Both the position numbers and the translations under genes were made by a program. The notes beneath the pieces are model-generated. The model had not been told where the DNA came from and ran no database searches. It was given only the letters and a program-made list of their open reading frames with translations. Positions 15,706-22,445 of a stretch of 64,000 nt of DNA are shown in pieces. The DNA comes from Truepera sp965215315 (GTDB lineage: Bacteria > Deinococcota > Deinococci > Deinococcales > Trueperaceae), in NCBI GenBank assembly GCA_965215315.1, contig CBDCDB010000008.1:1178001-1242000 (forward strand), read 5' to 3'. Numbering within the stretch: position 1 is the stretch's first letter; every line of letters starts with the position of its first letter.

Positions 15706-17250
15706 CTAGTTACGGCTGGGTGAATCAGGCGTACGGAAGCTGCGAACAAACGGCGCACGCGCCACGACCGTTTGCGGCAGCCGCTGAAACGCCAAACCCG
15801 CCGAGAGTGCCCACCACGTCAGGTGGCTGAACTGCGCCGACTCGAACCAGGTCAGGGTATAGACCAGGTAAACGACGGCGACGGCCTCGAGTCCCCACCC
15901 CTCACCTCTAGCTGTTACGCCTACAAAGATACCCAGGAGCAGCAAATAGGTCACGAGCCCACCCAAACCGAGCGAGACCCAGAGGTCAAAAATGAGATTA
16001 TGCGCTTTGTTGGATAGAACTCGACCGAGGTGAAGCAGACCATCAGTGCCAATATAGCGAAAATAGTAGTGGTCGGTGCCCCGGAGCGTATCCATCTCAT
16101 AGACTATTGACTCACCCGGTTCAAGTTTCCCTTTTTTATGCGCGAGCTTGGTTTTCCACTTCTTGTCGAAATCGTTGACGTAAGGAAATGCCAGAGCAAA
16201 CCCGTTATATCCCCAACCCAAGAGAGGCCGCTCACGAATTCCGTCTATAGCAACTTGTGCGTACTCAAATCGAAATGAGACGAACGTGTCGGGGTCAGTA
16301 AATAGCGTCGTTAGAGTGGGCAAAGACCGGGTTACGCTCGGTAAACCCAATGCAACTGCTCCATATAACCCAGCACCCCCAATCACGAGCGGAACAAACG
16401 CTAGCAAAACCATTCGGCGGATTATTTTAGTGCGCCAGAAACGGATAAGAAGATAAATCAGCCCAGCGACAAAGGCAACTTGTACCCCCCGTGTCGAGGT
16501 GAGGTAAACGCTTAGCAGCATCAGCAGATAGAGGGGCCAGCCGTAGCGTTTAGCAACCCAACCCCTCGCCAGGCACACCAGCACGAGTACAGCTATTGCT
16601 GCAACGATAAACCCCGCGTGACCCCGGTGCGAGGTCAACCCAATCGGCATTTGACCACCGTAAATATTGCTGTAGAGCAGACCGCCGACGCTCTGCGAAT
16701 TGGGTACAACTTTCCCCATTGTTTGGGTAAAGTCGAGCCGCCAGTCGATGGTTTGGGCAACGACCGCTAGACCCGTCAAGAGTCCGGCGACTAGAAAACC
16801 GTAGAGTTGCGCCTTAAAGAGCTGCGGAAAACGCTTCAGCACGAGTGCGTTCCCGAGCACAAACGCCGCGACGTAGGCCCAGTAAACCCAGCCGTCGCCC
16901 ATTTCGTTGTTGGGCATGAGTGCATTGTCGGCCCGGATGGGGCTGTAGTAGACGCTGAGCAAACCAAGACCTAAGTATAGTCCCCACAAAAGCGCCGCCC
17001 AACCCCAGGCAGGCGGTGGGGACAAACGAGACAACCGCCCTTGCCCTAGCCGCCGGACGAGAAAGCGCACGAGCTGGACGAGGAGAACGCTCCAGGTCAG
17101 GAGCACGAGTGCGATGAGCGTGTAAACCTTCGGGTCAGTCCACACTTCGCCCCTGGGTCGCCCCCAGGGGTTGATCATGACCAGCGAAAGCGTGCAGAGC
17201 AGGCCGTAAACGAAGCCCAAGTCCGAGAGGTCGAACCAGCGGCGTTTCAT
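15706..17250 (-). CDS. O-antigen ligase family membrane protein (Wzy_C)
   Basis: A polytopic membrane protein of 514 residues with about 12 hydrophobic segments and one large loop. The Wzy_C/WaaL-type features are a cluster around TSHRGHAGFIVAAIA, the large loop between about residues 320 and 420, and SNKAHNLIFDLWVSLGLGG near residue 425, matching the conserved His-Asn of O-antigen ligases. These enzymes join preassembled glycans to a lipid or protein acceptor. In this organism the acceptor is unknown. It may pair with the DegT aminotransferase 3 kb away. It leads an operon with the GNAT gene. Confidence 0.87.
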   Translation of the reverse strand: MKRRWFDLSDLGFVYGLLCTLSLVMINPWGRPRGEVWTDPKVYTLIALVLLTWSVLLVQLVRFLVRRLGQGRLSRLSPPPAWGWAALLWGLYLGLGLLSVYYSPIRADNALMPNNEMGDGWVYWAYVAAFVLGNALVLKRFPQLFKAQLYGFLVAGLLTGLAVVAQTIDWRLDFTQTMGKVVPNSQSVGGLLYSNIYGGQMPIGLTSHRGHAGFIVAAIAVLVLVCLARGWVAKRYGWPLYLLMLLSVYLTSTRGVQVAFVAGLIYLLIRFWRTKIIRRMVLLAFVPLVIGGAGLYGAVALGLPSVTRSLPTLTTLFTDPDTFVSFRFEYAQVAIDGIRERPLLGWGYNGFALAFPYVNDFDKKWKTKLAHKKGKLEPGESIVYEMDTLRGTDHYYFRYIGTDGLLHLGRVLSNKAHNLIFDLWVSLGLGGLVTYLLLLGIFVGVTARGEGWGLEAVAVVYLVYTLTWFESAQFSHLTWWALSAGLAFQRLPQTVVARAPFVRSFRTPDSPSRN

Positions 17251-17260
17251 CGGTGGGCCT

Positions 17261-17296
17261 GCCCGGTGGGTAGCGGTGAAAAACCGGTGGGTAGCC
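17261..17296. repeat. Short direct repeat CCGGTGGGTAGC
   Basis: Two copies of CCGGTGGGTAGC(G/C)GT lie about 20 bases apart just upstream of the O-antigen ligase gene. The second copy ends in CCGTAAA, one of the iterated heptamers of this genome. Confidence 0.4.
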
Positions 17297-17298
17297 GT

Positions 17299-17325
17299 AA
17301 AAAAGCAGAGGCGGAATGCCTCTGC
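17299..17325 (-). terminator. Rho-independent terminator downstream of the bacilliredoxin-like gene
   Basis: Read on the minus strand, GCAGAGGC and GCCTCTGC form an 8-bp stem with a 5-base loop followed by six T residues. It ends the transcript of the 17399-18040 gene before the O-antigen ligase operon. Confidence 0.85.
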
Positions 17326-17333
17326 GGAGTTGA

Positions 17334-17375
17334 GTGAGCCGGGAACATACTGTGGAGTTTAGCACCCCGGCTCAC
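17334..17375. repeat. 10-bp inverted repeat with a 22-base loop
   Basis: GTGAGCCGGG (17334-17343) and CCCGGCTCAC (17366-17375) are perfectly complementary. The structure sits between the bacilliredoxin-like gene and its terminator. It could be part of a composite terminator or an operator. Confidence 0.5.
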
Positions 17376-17398
17376 TTGTTGATAGCAGCTCTTAAGAT

Positions 17399-18040
17399 TT
17401 AAGCGAGCGTTTTGAGCTGCTCCAAAGCTGCCGCCGCGCGTTGCCGCACGACCTCGTTATTGCTGCGACCGCCCATCATCATGTGCATCTCCATGTGCCG
17501 GTCTACGTCACCGAAGATGCTGCCTAGCACCTCGACCTCTTCACGGCTGCGCAGTGAAGCGTCGTCGCGGAAGGTGGTGGTGTAGGCGAACTCGAACTCA
17601 CGGTCGTCGAGCTCACCGTCCATATAACGCTCGAGCAACCCCACATACGGCGTCAAGTCGCTGCGTGAACCAGTCGTGGTAGTGGCGGGCGCGTCACCTT
17701 GCGGCGCTTTGGCTAAACCACTGTCTAGCACCTCCGGGGTGATGTCCCAGTTGTCGGCGTCGAATACGGCCTCACCGTCATGGTAGAGAATCACCTGCGG
17801 CGACTGGTGGACGATGCCGGTCTGTTCGGACACGAAGTTGCTCGCTGGACGCGCCTGCACTACGCGGATGAGGCCGACCGAAAGGTCGTCGCGGGTCTCG
17901 AGCTTCTCTTGCAAAAAGCCGAAGCCCTGCATCGTTTTGTGGCACGTTCCGGCCTTGAAAATCAAGCTGGTTGGATTTTCTTTGAGAAAGCCTTGAACGT
18001 CTTCGGGTGTCTCGAGGTTAAAAATGCGGTCTCTTAGCAT
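17399..18040 (-). CDS. Bacilliredoxin (YtxJ/BrxC)-like protein with a C-terminal colicin-immunity-like domain
   Basis: Residues 1-105 resemble the monothiol bacilliredoxin YtxJ/BrxC: a thioredoxin fold with the single redox Cys in LIFKAGTCHKTMQGF and the segment GIVHQSPQVILYHDGEAVFD. These proteins remove bacillithiol from oxidised proteins. After a Thr-rich linker, residues about 130-185 (LTPYVGLLERYMDGELDDRE, then SIFGDVDRHM) resemble colicin-immunity-type helical domains. That second assignment is tentative. TACAAT lies six bases before the ATG. It is monocistronic, with a terminator downstream. The fusion is unusual. Confidence 0.68.
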   Translation of the reverse strand: MLRDRIFNLETPEDVQGFLKENPTSLIFKAGTCHKTMQGFGFLQEKLETRDDLSVGLIRVVQARPASNFVSEQTGIVHQSPQVILYHDGEAVFDADNWDITPEVLDSGLAKAPQGDAPATTTTGSRSDLTPYVGLLERYMDGELDDREFEFAYTTTFRDDASLRSREEVEVLGSIFGDVDRHMEMHMMMGGRSNNEVVRQRAAAALEQLKTLA

Positions 18041-18046
18041 AGCGTC

Positions 18047-18052
18047 ATTGTA
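18047..18052 (-). promoter_or_regulatory. Leaderless-type -10 box of the bacilliredoxin-like gene
   Basis: Minus-strand TACAAT six bases before the ATG at 18040. Confidence 0.5.
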
Positions 18053-18154
18053 GCCGCGTGTAGCTACTCCGGCATGTTGCGGGCGTTGCGAAGGCGAGGG
18101 GAAACTTGCTAGACTCTAGGGCCGGACGATCGAAGACGCCCGGCTGAAGTGTTT

Positions 18155-18246
<92 letters not shown>

Positions 18247-18256
18247 AAAAGTAAGG

Positions 18257-18291
18257 AAGCGCCGCCGGAGTCAGATAGGCGGCGCTTTTTC
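18257..18291 (+). terminator. Rho-independent terminator after tRNA-Ser
   Basis: AAGCGCCGCC and GGCGGCGCTT form a 10-bp stem with an 11-base loop, ending in five T residues. Confidence 0.88.
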
Positions 18292-18352
18292 ATAGTTACG
18301 AAGGTTGCTAACAGCTTAAACTCAGAGGCTCAGAAACCATCGCAAGGTCTAG

Positions 18353-18709
18353 TCATGGAGTAGGTACAATCTGAGTTACAACATACTGCCACTCACCGTC
18401 CCGCTTGGCATAGACGCGCGCGTACCGCTGGGCCAAAGTCAGCCCTCTACCCACACCGTGAAAAGCGCTTGTCACAACAGCCGTGCTACCGAATACATTT
18501 ACTTTGACATCGTTGTAGCTAACTGAGTCAAAAATGCCGGGATGTGAAGCAAGCATTTCGAGCAAGTCGCGTTTGGTCATGGTTTCACCTGTAGGCCCAA
18601 CAGCCAACCAGTCTTCTGCCACAACACTGGCCACAGTATCTAAGTCACCTTTGAGAGGTGCAACGCTCCAAGTATGTTCTAATTGCAGAACTTTTTCTCC
18701 GTCAGTCAT
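18353..18709 (-). CDS. NTF2-like (SnoaL/DUF4440) protein
   Basis: A 118-residue single-domain protein with the cone-shaped NTF2-like pattern: an N-terminal helix (VLQLEHTWSVAPLKGDLDTV), EDWLAVGPTGETMTKRDLLE, and C-terminal strands ending RVYAKRDGEWQYVVTQ. DUF4440 proteins of this kind are small-ligand-binding proteins or enzymes with many unknown substrates. It lies alone between tRNA-Ser and the Crp/Fnr gene on the same strand as the latter, about 30 bases downstream of that stop, so the two may be co-transcribed. Confidence 0.8.
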   Translation of the reverse strand: MTDGEKVLQLEHTWSVAPLKGDLDTVASVVAEDWLAVGPTGETMTKRDLLEMLASHPGIFDSVSYNDVKVNVFGSTAVVTSAFHGVGRGLTLAQRYARVYAKRDGEWQYVVTQIVPTP

Positions 18710-18740
18710 TTGAAGGGAAGCTCCTGCTGTATATCAGGTA

Positions 18741-19391
18741 CTAAAAAGCGGCGGAGTAGGCGAACTCGAGCAGCGCACCCTGCTCAAAACTGTAACGCCC
18801 GCGCGTCCCGCTGAGCACACCTTCAGCACGCATCTCGCTGATTAAAGCGGTCGTCGTTTCGCGGGCTGCGCCGACAAGTGCGGCCAACGTGTCGTGCGTC
18901 AGCGGCAACGTCAGGTGAACTCGGCCCGCTTCAGAGGTGTGACCGAATCGTTGACCGAGGCGCAGAAGCGTCCGGGCGAGGCGGGCGGTGACGGGTAGGT
19001 CGGTATCCTCGAGCGCGTCCCGAACTCGCCTGAGCTGTTCGCCGGTGGCCTCTAATAGCGCCGAACCGAGCACGTCGGCGTTTTCTCTAGCAACTTCTCT
19101 GACGCTGACCTTGGCGGAGAGCGCCTCGGCACGTTCGCCGTAAAAAGTATCACTAGAGAGTGCGCCGATAAAGTCGCCAGGACCAACGAGTTGGGTGATG
19201 CGTTCGCGCCCACTGGGAAGCTCGAGACTGAGCTTTAGCAGCCCCTCGTCAATACGGTAAAGGCTGACGGCTTCATCTTGGGCGTGGTAGAGCACTTCAC
19301 CTTTACCGAGTTCGCGGCGCAGGGCGTCGGGTAGTGCAGTCTGTAGAGGTCGATTTTCGAAGACAGTGAAACTGCTCAAACCTGGCGTCAT
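18741..19391 (-). CDS. Crp/Fnr-family transcriptional regulator
   Basis: Residues about 20-110 form a cyclic-nucleotide-binding-type jelly roll (GEVLYHAQDEAVSLYRIDEG, then LVGPGDFIGALS). The C-terminus (about residues 140-205) is a Crp-type winged helix with LTHDTLAALVGAARETTTAL as the recognition region. There is no Fnr-type cysteine cluster. Effector-binding residues for cAMP cannot be judged with confidence. The -10 box TAAACT five bases before the ATG overlaps one arm of an inverted TTTACGG pair (19399-19420), which could be an autoregulatory site or part of the genome-wide motif. Confidence 0.9.
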   Translation of the reverse strand: MTPGLSSFTVFENRPLQTALPDALRRELGKGEVLYHAQDEAVSLYRIDEGLLKLSLELPSGRERITQLVGPGDFIGALSSDTFYGERAEALSAKVSVREVARENADVLGSALLEATGEQLRRVRDALEDTDLPVTARLARTLLRLGQRFGHTSEAGRVHLTLPLTHDTLAALVGAARETTTALISEMRAEGVLSGTRGRYSFEQGALLEFAYSAAF

Positions 19392-19396
19392 GGCTT

Positions 19397-19420
19397 AGTT
19401 TACGGTGCGCTCGCCGTAAA
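19397..19420. promoter_or_regulatory. Promoter and inverted heptamer pair of the Crp/Fnr gene
   Basis: TTTACGG (19399-19405) and CCGTAAA (19414-19420) face each other across eight bases. The minus-strand -10 box TAAACT (19402-19397) overlaps the nearer arm and lies five bases before the start codon. Confidence 0.6.
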
Positions 19421-19598
19421 CGGTGTCATTTATGCCCAAGAACACCGCCCCAAGACCGTATGTGAAAAAGCGTTAATCACAGCGGTTAGCTCAGGGCCAC
19501 ACAACAGCTATACGTTAATGCTTGCGGTAGCGCAGCCCTGTTTGGTTTCTCTCGAGCTTTACGCCGTCCAATCAGGCTGGGCAATTTCTAGCACCCTA

Positions 19599-20567
19599 CT
19601 AACCCGCCAAAATCTTGTTGATGTCGTATAGATGCCACTCGAGTTCCTTCTGCTTCTCCCACGTTTCCCGCAGCGGCACAAACACCGTGTCGCGTTTGTC
19701 CACACCCACCATCACGTCACTCTGACCCTCTAGAAGTGCCTCGACCGCGTGATAACCGAGCCGAGCCGCGAGCACTCGGTCGCGGGTGCTGGGCGTCCCA
19801 CCGCGCTGCACGTGCCCCAACACAGTCGTGCGGACTTCGTAACCGCTCGCCGCTTCGATGCGTTTTTCAATCGCCATCGCCCCACCTATAGCTGCACCCT
19901 CAGCCACAACGATAATCGACGAACTGCGCCCCCGTTTGCGCCCTGCGGCAATCGACGCGACCATCGCGTCGATGTCGTATTCGCGTTCAGGCACTAAAAT
20001 CTCTTCAGCGCCACCGGCAATTCCAACATTGAGCGCAATATGACCCGAATGCCGTCCCATCACCTCGACCAAAAAGAGGCGGTCGTGCGAATGGCCCGTA
20101 TCGCGTAAGCGGTCGATGGCGTTGAGTGCAATGTTCATCGCGGTATGAAAACCGATAGTGACGTCTGTGCCGTAAATATCGTTGTCGATAGTACCTGGAA
20201 TCCCGATGACCTTAACGCCTTGCTCTGCGGCTAACAGATGTGCACCCTGAAATGACCCGTTACCGCCGATGACGACGAGCCCCTCGATACCGTGAGCGCG
20301 GAGCGTTTCGGCGGCCTGGGCGCGCCCGGAAGGTGCCATAAATTCTTGGCAGCGGGCGCTGTAGAGAATGGTGCCGCCCCGCTGGGTGATGTTATCGACG
20401 CTGCGGGCGTTCATCGGAGCGAGGTCGCCGCCGATAAGCCCTTTGTAGCCCCGCGTCACGCCGTAAATTTCGATGTTTTCATAGCACGCGGTGCGAACGA
20501 CGGCGCGGATGGCGGCGTTCATGCCCGGTGCGTCGCCACCACTAGTAAGGACTGCGATACGCTTCAT
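19599..20567 (-). CDS. pfkA: ATP-dependent 6-phosphofructokinase
   Basis: PfkA phosphorylates fructose-6-phosphate in glycolysis. The N-terminus MKRIAVLTSGGDAPGMNAAI holds the nucleotide-binding glycines; GVTRGYKGLIGG, the catalytic region PGTIDNDIYGTDVTIGFHTA, and VEVMGRHSGHIAL are all in the expected order. With the ATG at 20567 the length is 322 residues, standard for bacterial PfkA. The frame is open to 20675, but TATACT lies six bases before the ATG and the longer N-terminus has no family similarity. Gly is present in the GGDAPG loop and Gly104-type ATP specificity is expected (GGNGSFQGA). Confidence 0.96.
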   Translation of the reverse strand: MKRIAVLTSGGDAPGMNAAIRAVVRTACYENIEIYGVTRGYKGLIGGDLAPMNARSVDNITQRGGTILYSARCQEFMAPSGRAQAAETLRAHGIEGLVVIGGNGSFQGAHLLAAEQGVKVIGIPGTIDNDIYGTDVTIGFHTAMNIALNAIDRLRDTGHSHDRLFLVEVMGRHSGHIALNVGIAGGAEEILVPEREYDIDAMVASIAAGRKRGRSSSIIVVAEGAAIGGAMAIEKRIEAASGYEVRTTVLGHVQRGGTPSTRDRVLAARLGYHAVEALLEGQSDVMVGVDKRDTVFVPLRETWEKQKELEWHLYDINKILAG

Positions 20568-20573
20568 AAGGGC

Positions 20574-20579
20574 AGTATA
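20574..20579 (-). promoter_or_regulatory. Leaderless-type -10 box of pfkA
   Basis: Minus-strand TATACT six bases before the pfkA ATG. Confidence 0.55.
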
Positions 20580-20747
20580 ACGCGGTCTGTCACCGGATAA
20601 AACATCGTGCTGGACGTATATCAGAAAGAGACATTCAAGCTTGTGGAACAGCCGGTAAACGGGAGCAACTTGCACTTCGCTCGTTTACTAAGCGCAGCTT
20701 GAAGGCAGCTTAAGAACAGTTTGGGAGACTGCTCGAGCGGCTACATG

Positions 20748-20778
20748 ACCGGAGAACCGGTAGACTTCTCCGGTTTTT
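20748..20778 (+). terminator. Strong plus-strand terminator with no annotated gene upstream
   Basis: ACCGGAGAA and TTCTCCGGT form a 9-bp stem with a 9-base loop followed by five T residues. The only upstream plus-strand DNA is the 180-base pfkA-divergent intergenic region, so it may end a small RNA or insulate the following promoter. Confidence 0.75.
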
Positions 20779-20800
20779 ACCTCACCATTTAAGGTATGCT
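20779..20800 (+). promoter_or_regulatory. 17-bp element abutting a TATGCT -10 box
   Basis: ACCTCACCATTTAAGGT overlaps TATGCT by its last T. It is the first of four sites in this window with the consensus ACCTTAWTATTTAAGGT and the same placement. It drives the 20919 gene with a leader of about 110 bases. Confidence 0.6.
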
Positions 20801-20918
20801 GGAGCTTAGTTTGGTGATGGTTACCACTTACATTATAGTTATTAGAAAGTACAGTTAGCTATGAAGAATTTCACATGTGTCTAAGAGAAACTTCATGGGA
20901 ATTTAAGAAGGGAGTTAC

Positions 20919-21395
20919 ATGAGTCCTGAAATCGCGCTTCTCTTCCGCGCCGTTCTCCTCGGCCTGTTCGTACTCGCTGCTGAACAGCTCGGTAAACGTT
21001 ATCAGGAAAAGCAGGCCCGGAAAGAGCAAGCTGTAGCAGACCACGCTACCGTTCGGCAACCAGCGGCGACTCCTGTGGCTCAAACCGCTTTAGAACCTGA
21101 GTTTCGCTACGTCAGGGTTGTGACGGCGCGGGCTGAGCACGCACCGCTTGAGCCCCACTCTGTTTCTGCCCGCATTTTTGTCCCTGCCTGCATCATAGAG
21201 AAGCGCAGCATTGGAGCCTACGTCACCGAGAAACGCAGGTTAACCGCGTCCGAGGAAGCGTACAGCCCCGTAACTTGGCTGGCTGCAACCGAGTTAGACG
21301 AAGCTGTGTCAGCTGATGCTAAAGCCGGAAGCACAGGGGTTGATAAAGCGTGTGACAGACGCGTGCAAAACCCTCACAGCTATGAAACTGCCTAA
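20919..21395 (+). CDS. Small membrane-anchored hypothetical protein (paralogue A)
   Basis: A 158-residue protein beginning MSPEIALLFRAVLLGLFVLA, a single hydrophobic helix (residues 5-22), then a basic segment and a Thr/Ala/Pro-rich region. It contains AYVTEKR. The next gene (21559) starts and contains the same features, so the two are tandem paralogues. GGGAG precedes the ATG. No family is recognised. Shortly after its stop (about 21434-21456) the DNA resembles the last codons of the paralogue (VTEKCAA then stop), which suggests a frameshifted or duplicated original C-terminus. It is preceded by the 17-bp promoter element. Confidence 0.7.
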   Translation: MSPEIALLFRAVLLGLFVLAAEQLGKRYQEKQARKEQAVADHATVRQPAATPVAQTALEPEFRYVRVVTARAEHAPLEPHSVSARIFVPACIIEKRSIGAYVTEKRRLTASEEAYSPVTWLAATELDEAVSADAKAGSTGVDKACDRRVQNPHSYETA

Positions 21396-21487
21396 ACTTG
21401 CATACTTCTACAAAACGCGCTACCCCATCTGTTATGTGACCGAAAAATGCGCCGCTTAAAGCCCATCCGTAGTCCCTCTCACCACAT

Positions 21488-21509
21488 GCCTTATTATTTA
21501 AGGTATACT
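21488..21509 (+). promoter_or_regulatory. 17-bp element abutting a TATACT -10 box
   Basis: GCCTTATTATTTAAGGT ends in the first T of TATACT (21504-21509). It has the same geometry as at 20779 and lies about 50 bases before the paralogous gene at 21559. Confidence 0.65.
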
Positions 21510-21558
21510 CAATTTTAGCTCAGTTGAACCCCTGCACCGCAGGCAGAAAGGAACCCAG

Positions 21559-21912
21559 ATGAGCCCAGAAGTTGCCCTCCTCGTCCGCGCCGCTCTCCTC
21601 GGTCTCTTCGTTTTCGCCCTCGAGCGTTTCAGCAGACGCCGCCAAGCCCGGCACGCTGCAACCCGTAATACCTCAGTCCGTAGCGCTGGGAATACCATTC
21701 TTCCTGAATTGCGTTACTCGTCGCCCCTGACTTTAACTGGTCGGCCTGTACAGCTAGAGATGGCACAGTCGAAGATGGCGCAGTCGAAGATGGCGCAGGT
21801 CAAGGTAGTACAAAGGGTCTCGGTATCCGCAACGCAACCGGCCCAACCTGACATTTTGAGGTTCGAGCCGCGCACTGTGCCCGCCTACGTCACCGAAAAA
21901 CGCGCAGCCTAA
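21559..21912 (+). CDS. Small membrane-anchored hypothetical protein (paralogue B)
   Basis: A 117-residue protein beginning MSPEVALLVRAALLGLFVFA, matching paralogue A in length and sequence of the membrane helix, followed by a basic Arg-rich stretch. It ends AYVTEKRAA. The middle holds a 15-base tandem repeat encoding MAQSK-MAQSK-MAQVK (21760-21804). A good ribosome-binding site (GAAAGGA) precedes the ATG. The function is unknown. The pair shares the 17-bp promoter element with a DUF3072 gene at 32.5 kb, so a common regulator is plausible. Confidence 0.72.
   Translation: MSPEVALLVRAALLGLFVFALERFSRRRQARHAATRNTSVRSAGNTILPELRYSSPLTLTGRPVQLEMAQSKMAQSKMAQVKVVQRVSVSATQPAQPDILRFEPRTVPAYVTEKRAA
21760..21804 (+). 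repeat. 15-base tandem repeat inside paralogue B
   Basis: Three consecutive copies of ATGGCRCAGTCGAAG (the last with two changes) keep the reading frame and encode the pentapeptide MAQSK. Copy number may vary between strains. Confidence 0.85.
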
Positions 21913-21954
21913 TACTCTTTGATGTTGTAGGTGCATCAGAGTGAAAAAGACAAG

Positions 21955-22287
21955 ATGACTGAGTATCTAGCTCCTATTCTTCGGGTGGCCGACGGGCAGA
22001 AAGCCTCAAAATGGTATGCAAGACTAGGATTTGAGGTCGAGGGGGAACACCGTTTTGCCCCGAACCTGCCCCTCTATCTTTTCTTGAAACGAGGCAATGT
22101 TCGTCTGCATCTCTCAGAGCACAAGGGTGACGCGACGCCCCACACACTCGTCTATTTTTACGTTAATGATATAGATGCTATTGCTTCAAAATTTGGAGTG
22201 GTTGTAAAAGAAGAACCGTGGGCCAGAGAGATTTCTCTAACCGACTTGGACGGCAACCGACTACGGATTGGTACACTTCACGAATAA
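21955..22287 (+). CDS. Glyoxalase/bleomycin-resistance (VOC) protein
   Basis: A 110-residue VOC-fold protein: PILRVADGQKASKWYARLGF at the start, LYLFLKRGNVRLHLSEHKG in the middle, VYFYVNDIDAI, and ISLTDLDGNRLRIG at the end. This order and the short length match bleomycin-binding (Ble/BlmA-type) and related proteins that sequester or modify small molecules. The frame is open from 21931, but the ATG at 21955 has AAGA before it and fits the domain start. Metal ligands are incomplete, consistent with a binding protein rather than an enzyme. Confidence 0.8.
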   Translation: MTEYLAPILRVADGQKASKWYARLGFEVEGEHRFAPNLPLYLFLKRGNVRLHLSEHKGDATPHTLVYFYVNDIDAIASKFGVVVKEEPWAREISLTDLDGNRLRIGTLHE

Positions 22288-22434
22288 GTATTAGCGTGCC
22301 GCTGGTCACGTACTATAACAAGGCGCTGCGAGAGTCGCGGAACCGTTCTCTTTCAAAATGCAAGAAAGAGCCAGGGCGTGTCAACTCGCACTGTCGAGGT
22401 TTTCAGACCCCCAAGCTGCAACCGGTAAGCGGGG

Positions 22435-22440
22435 TACGAT
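22435..22440 (+). promoter_or_regulatory. Leaderless-type -10 box of dnaE
   Basis: TACGAT five bases before the ATG at 22446. Confidence 0.5.
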
Positions 22441-22445
22441 AAGGC

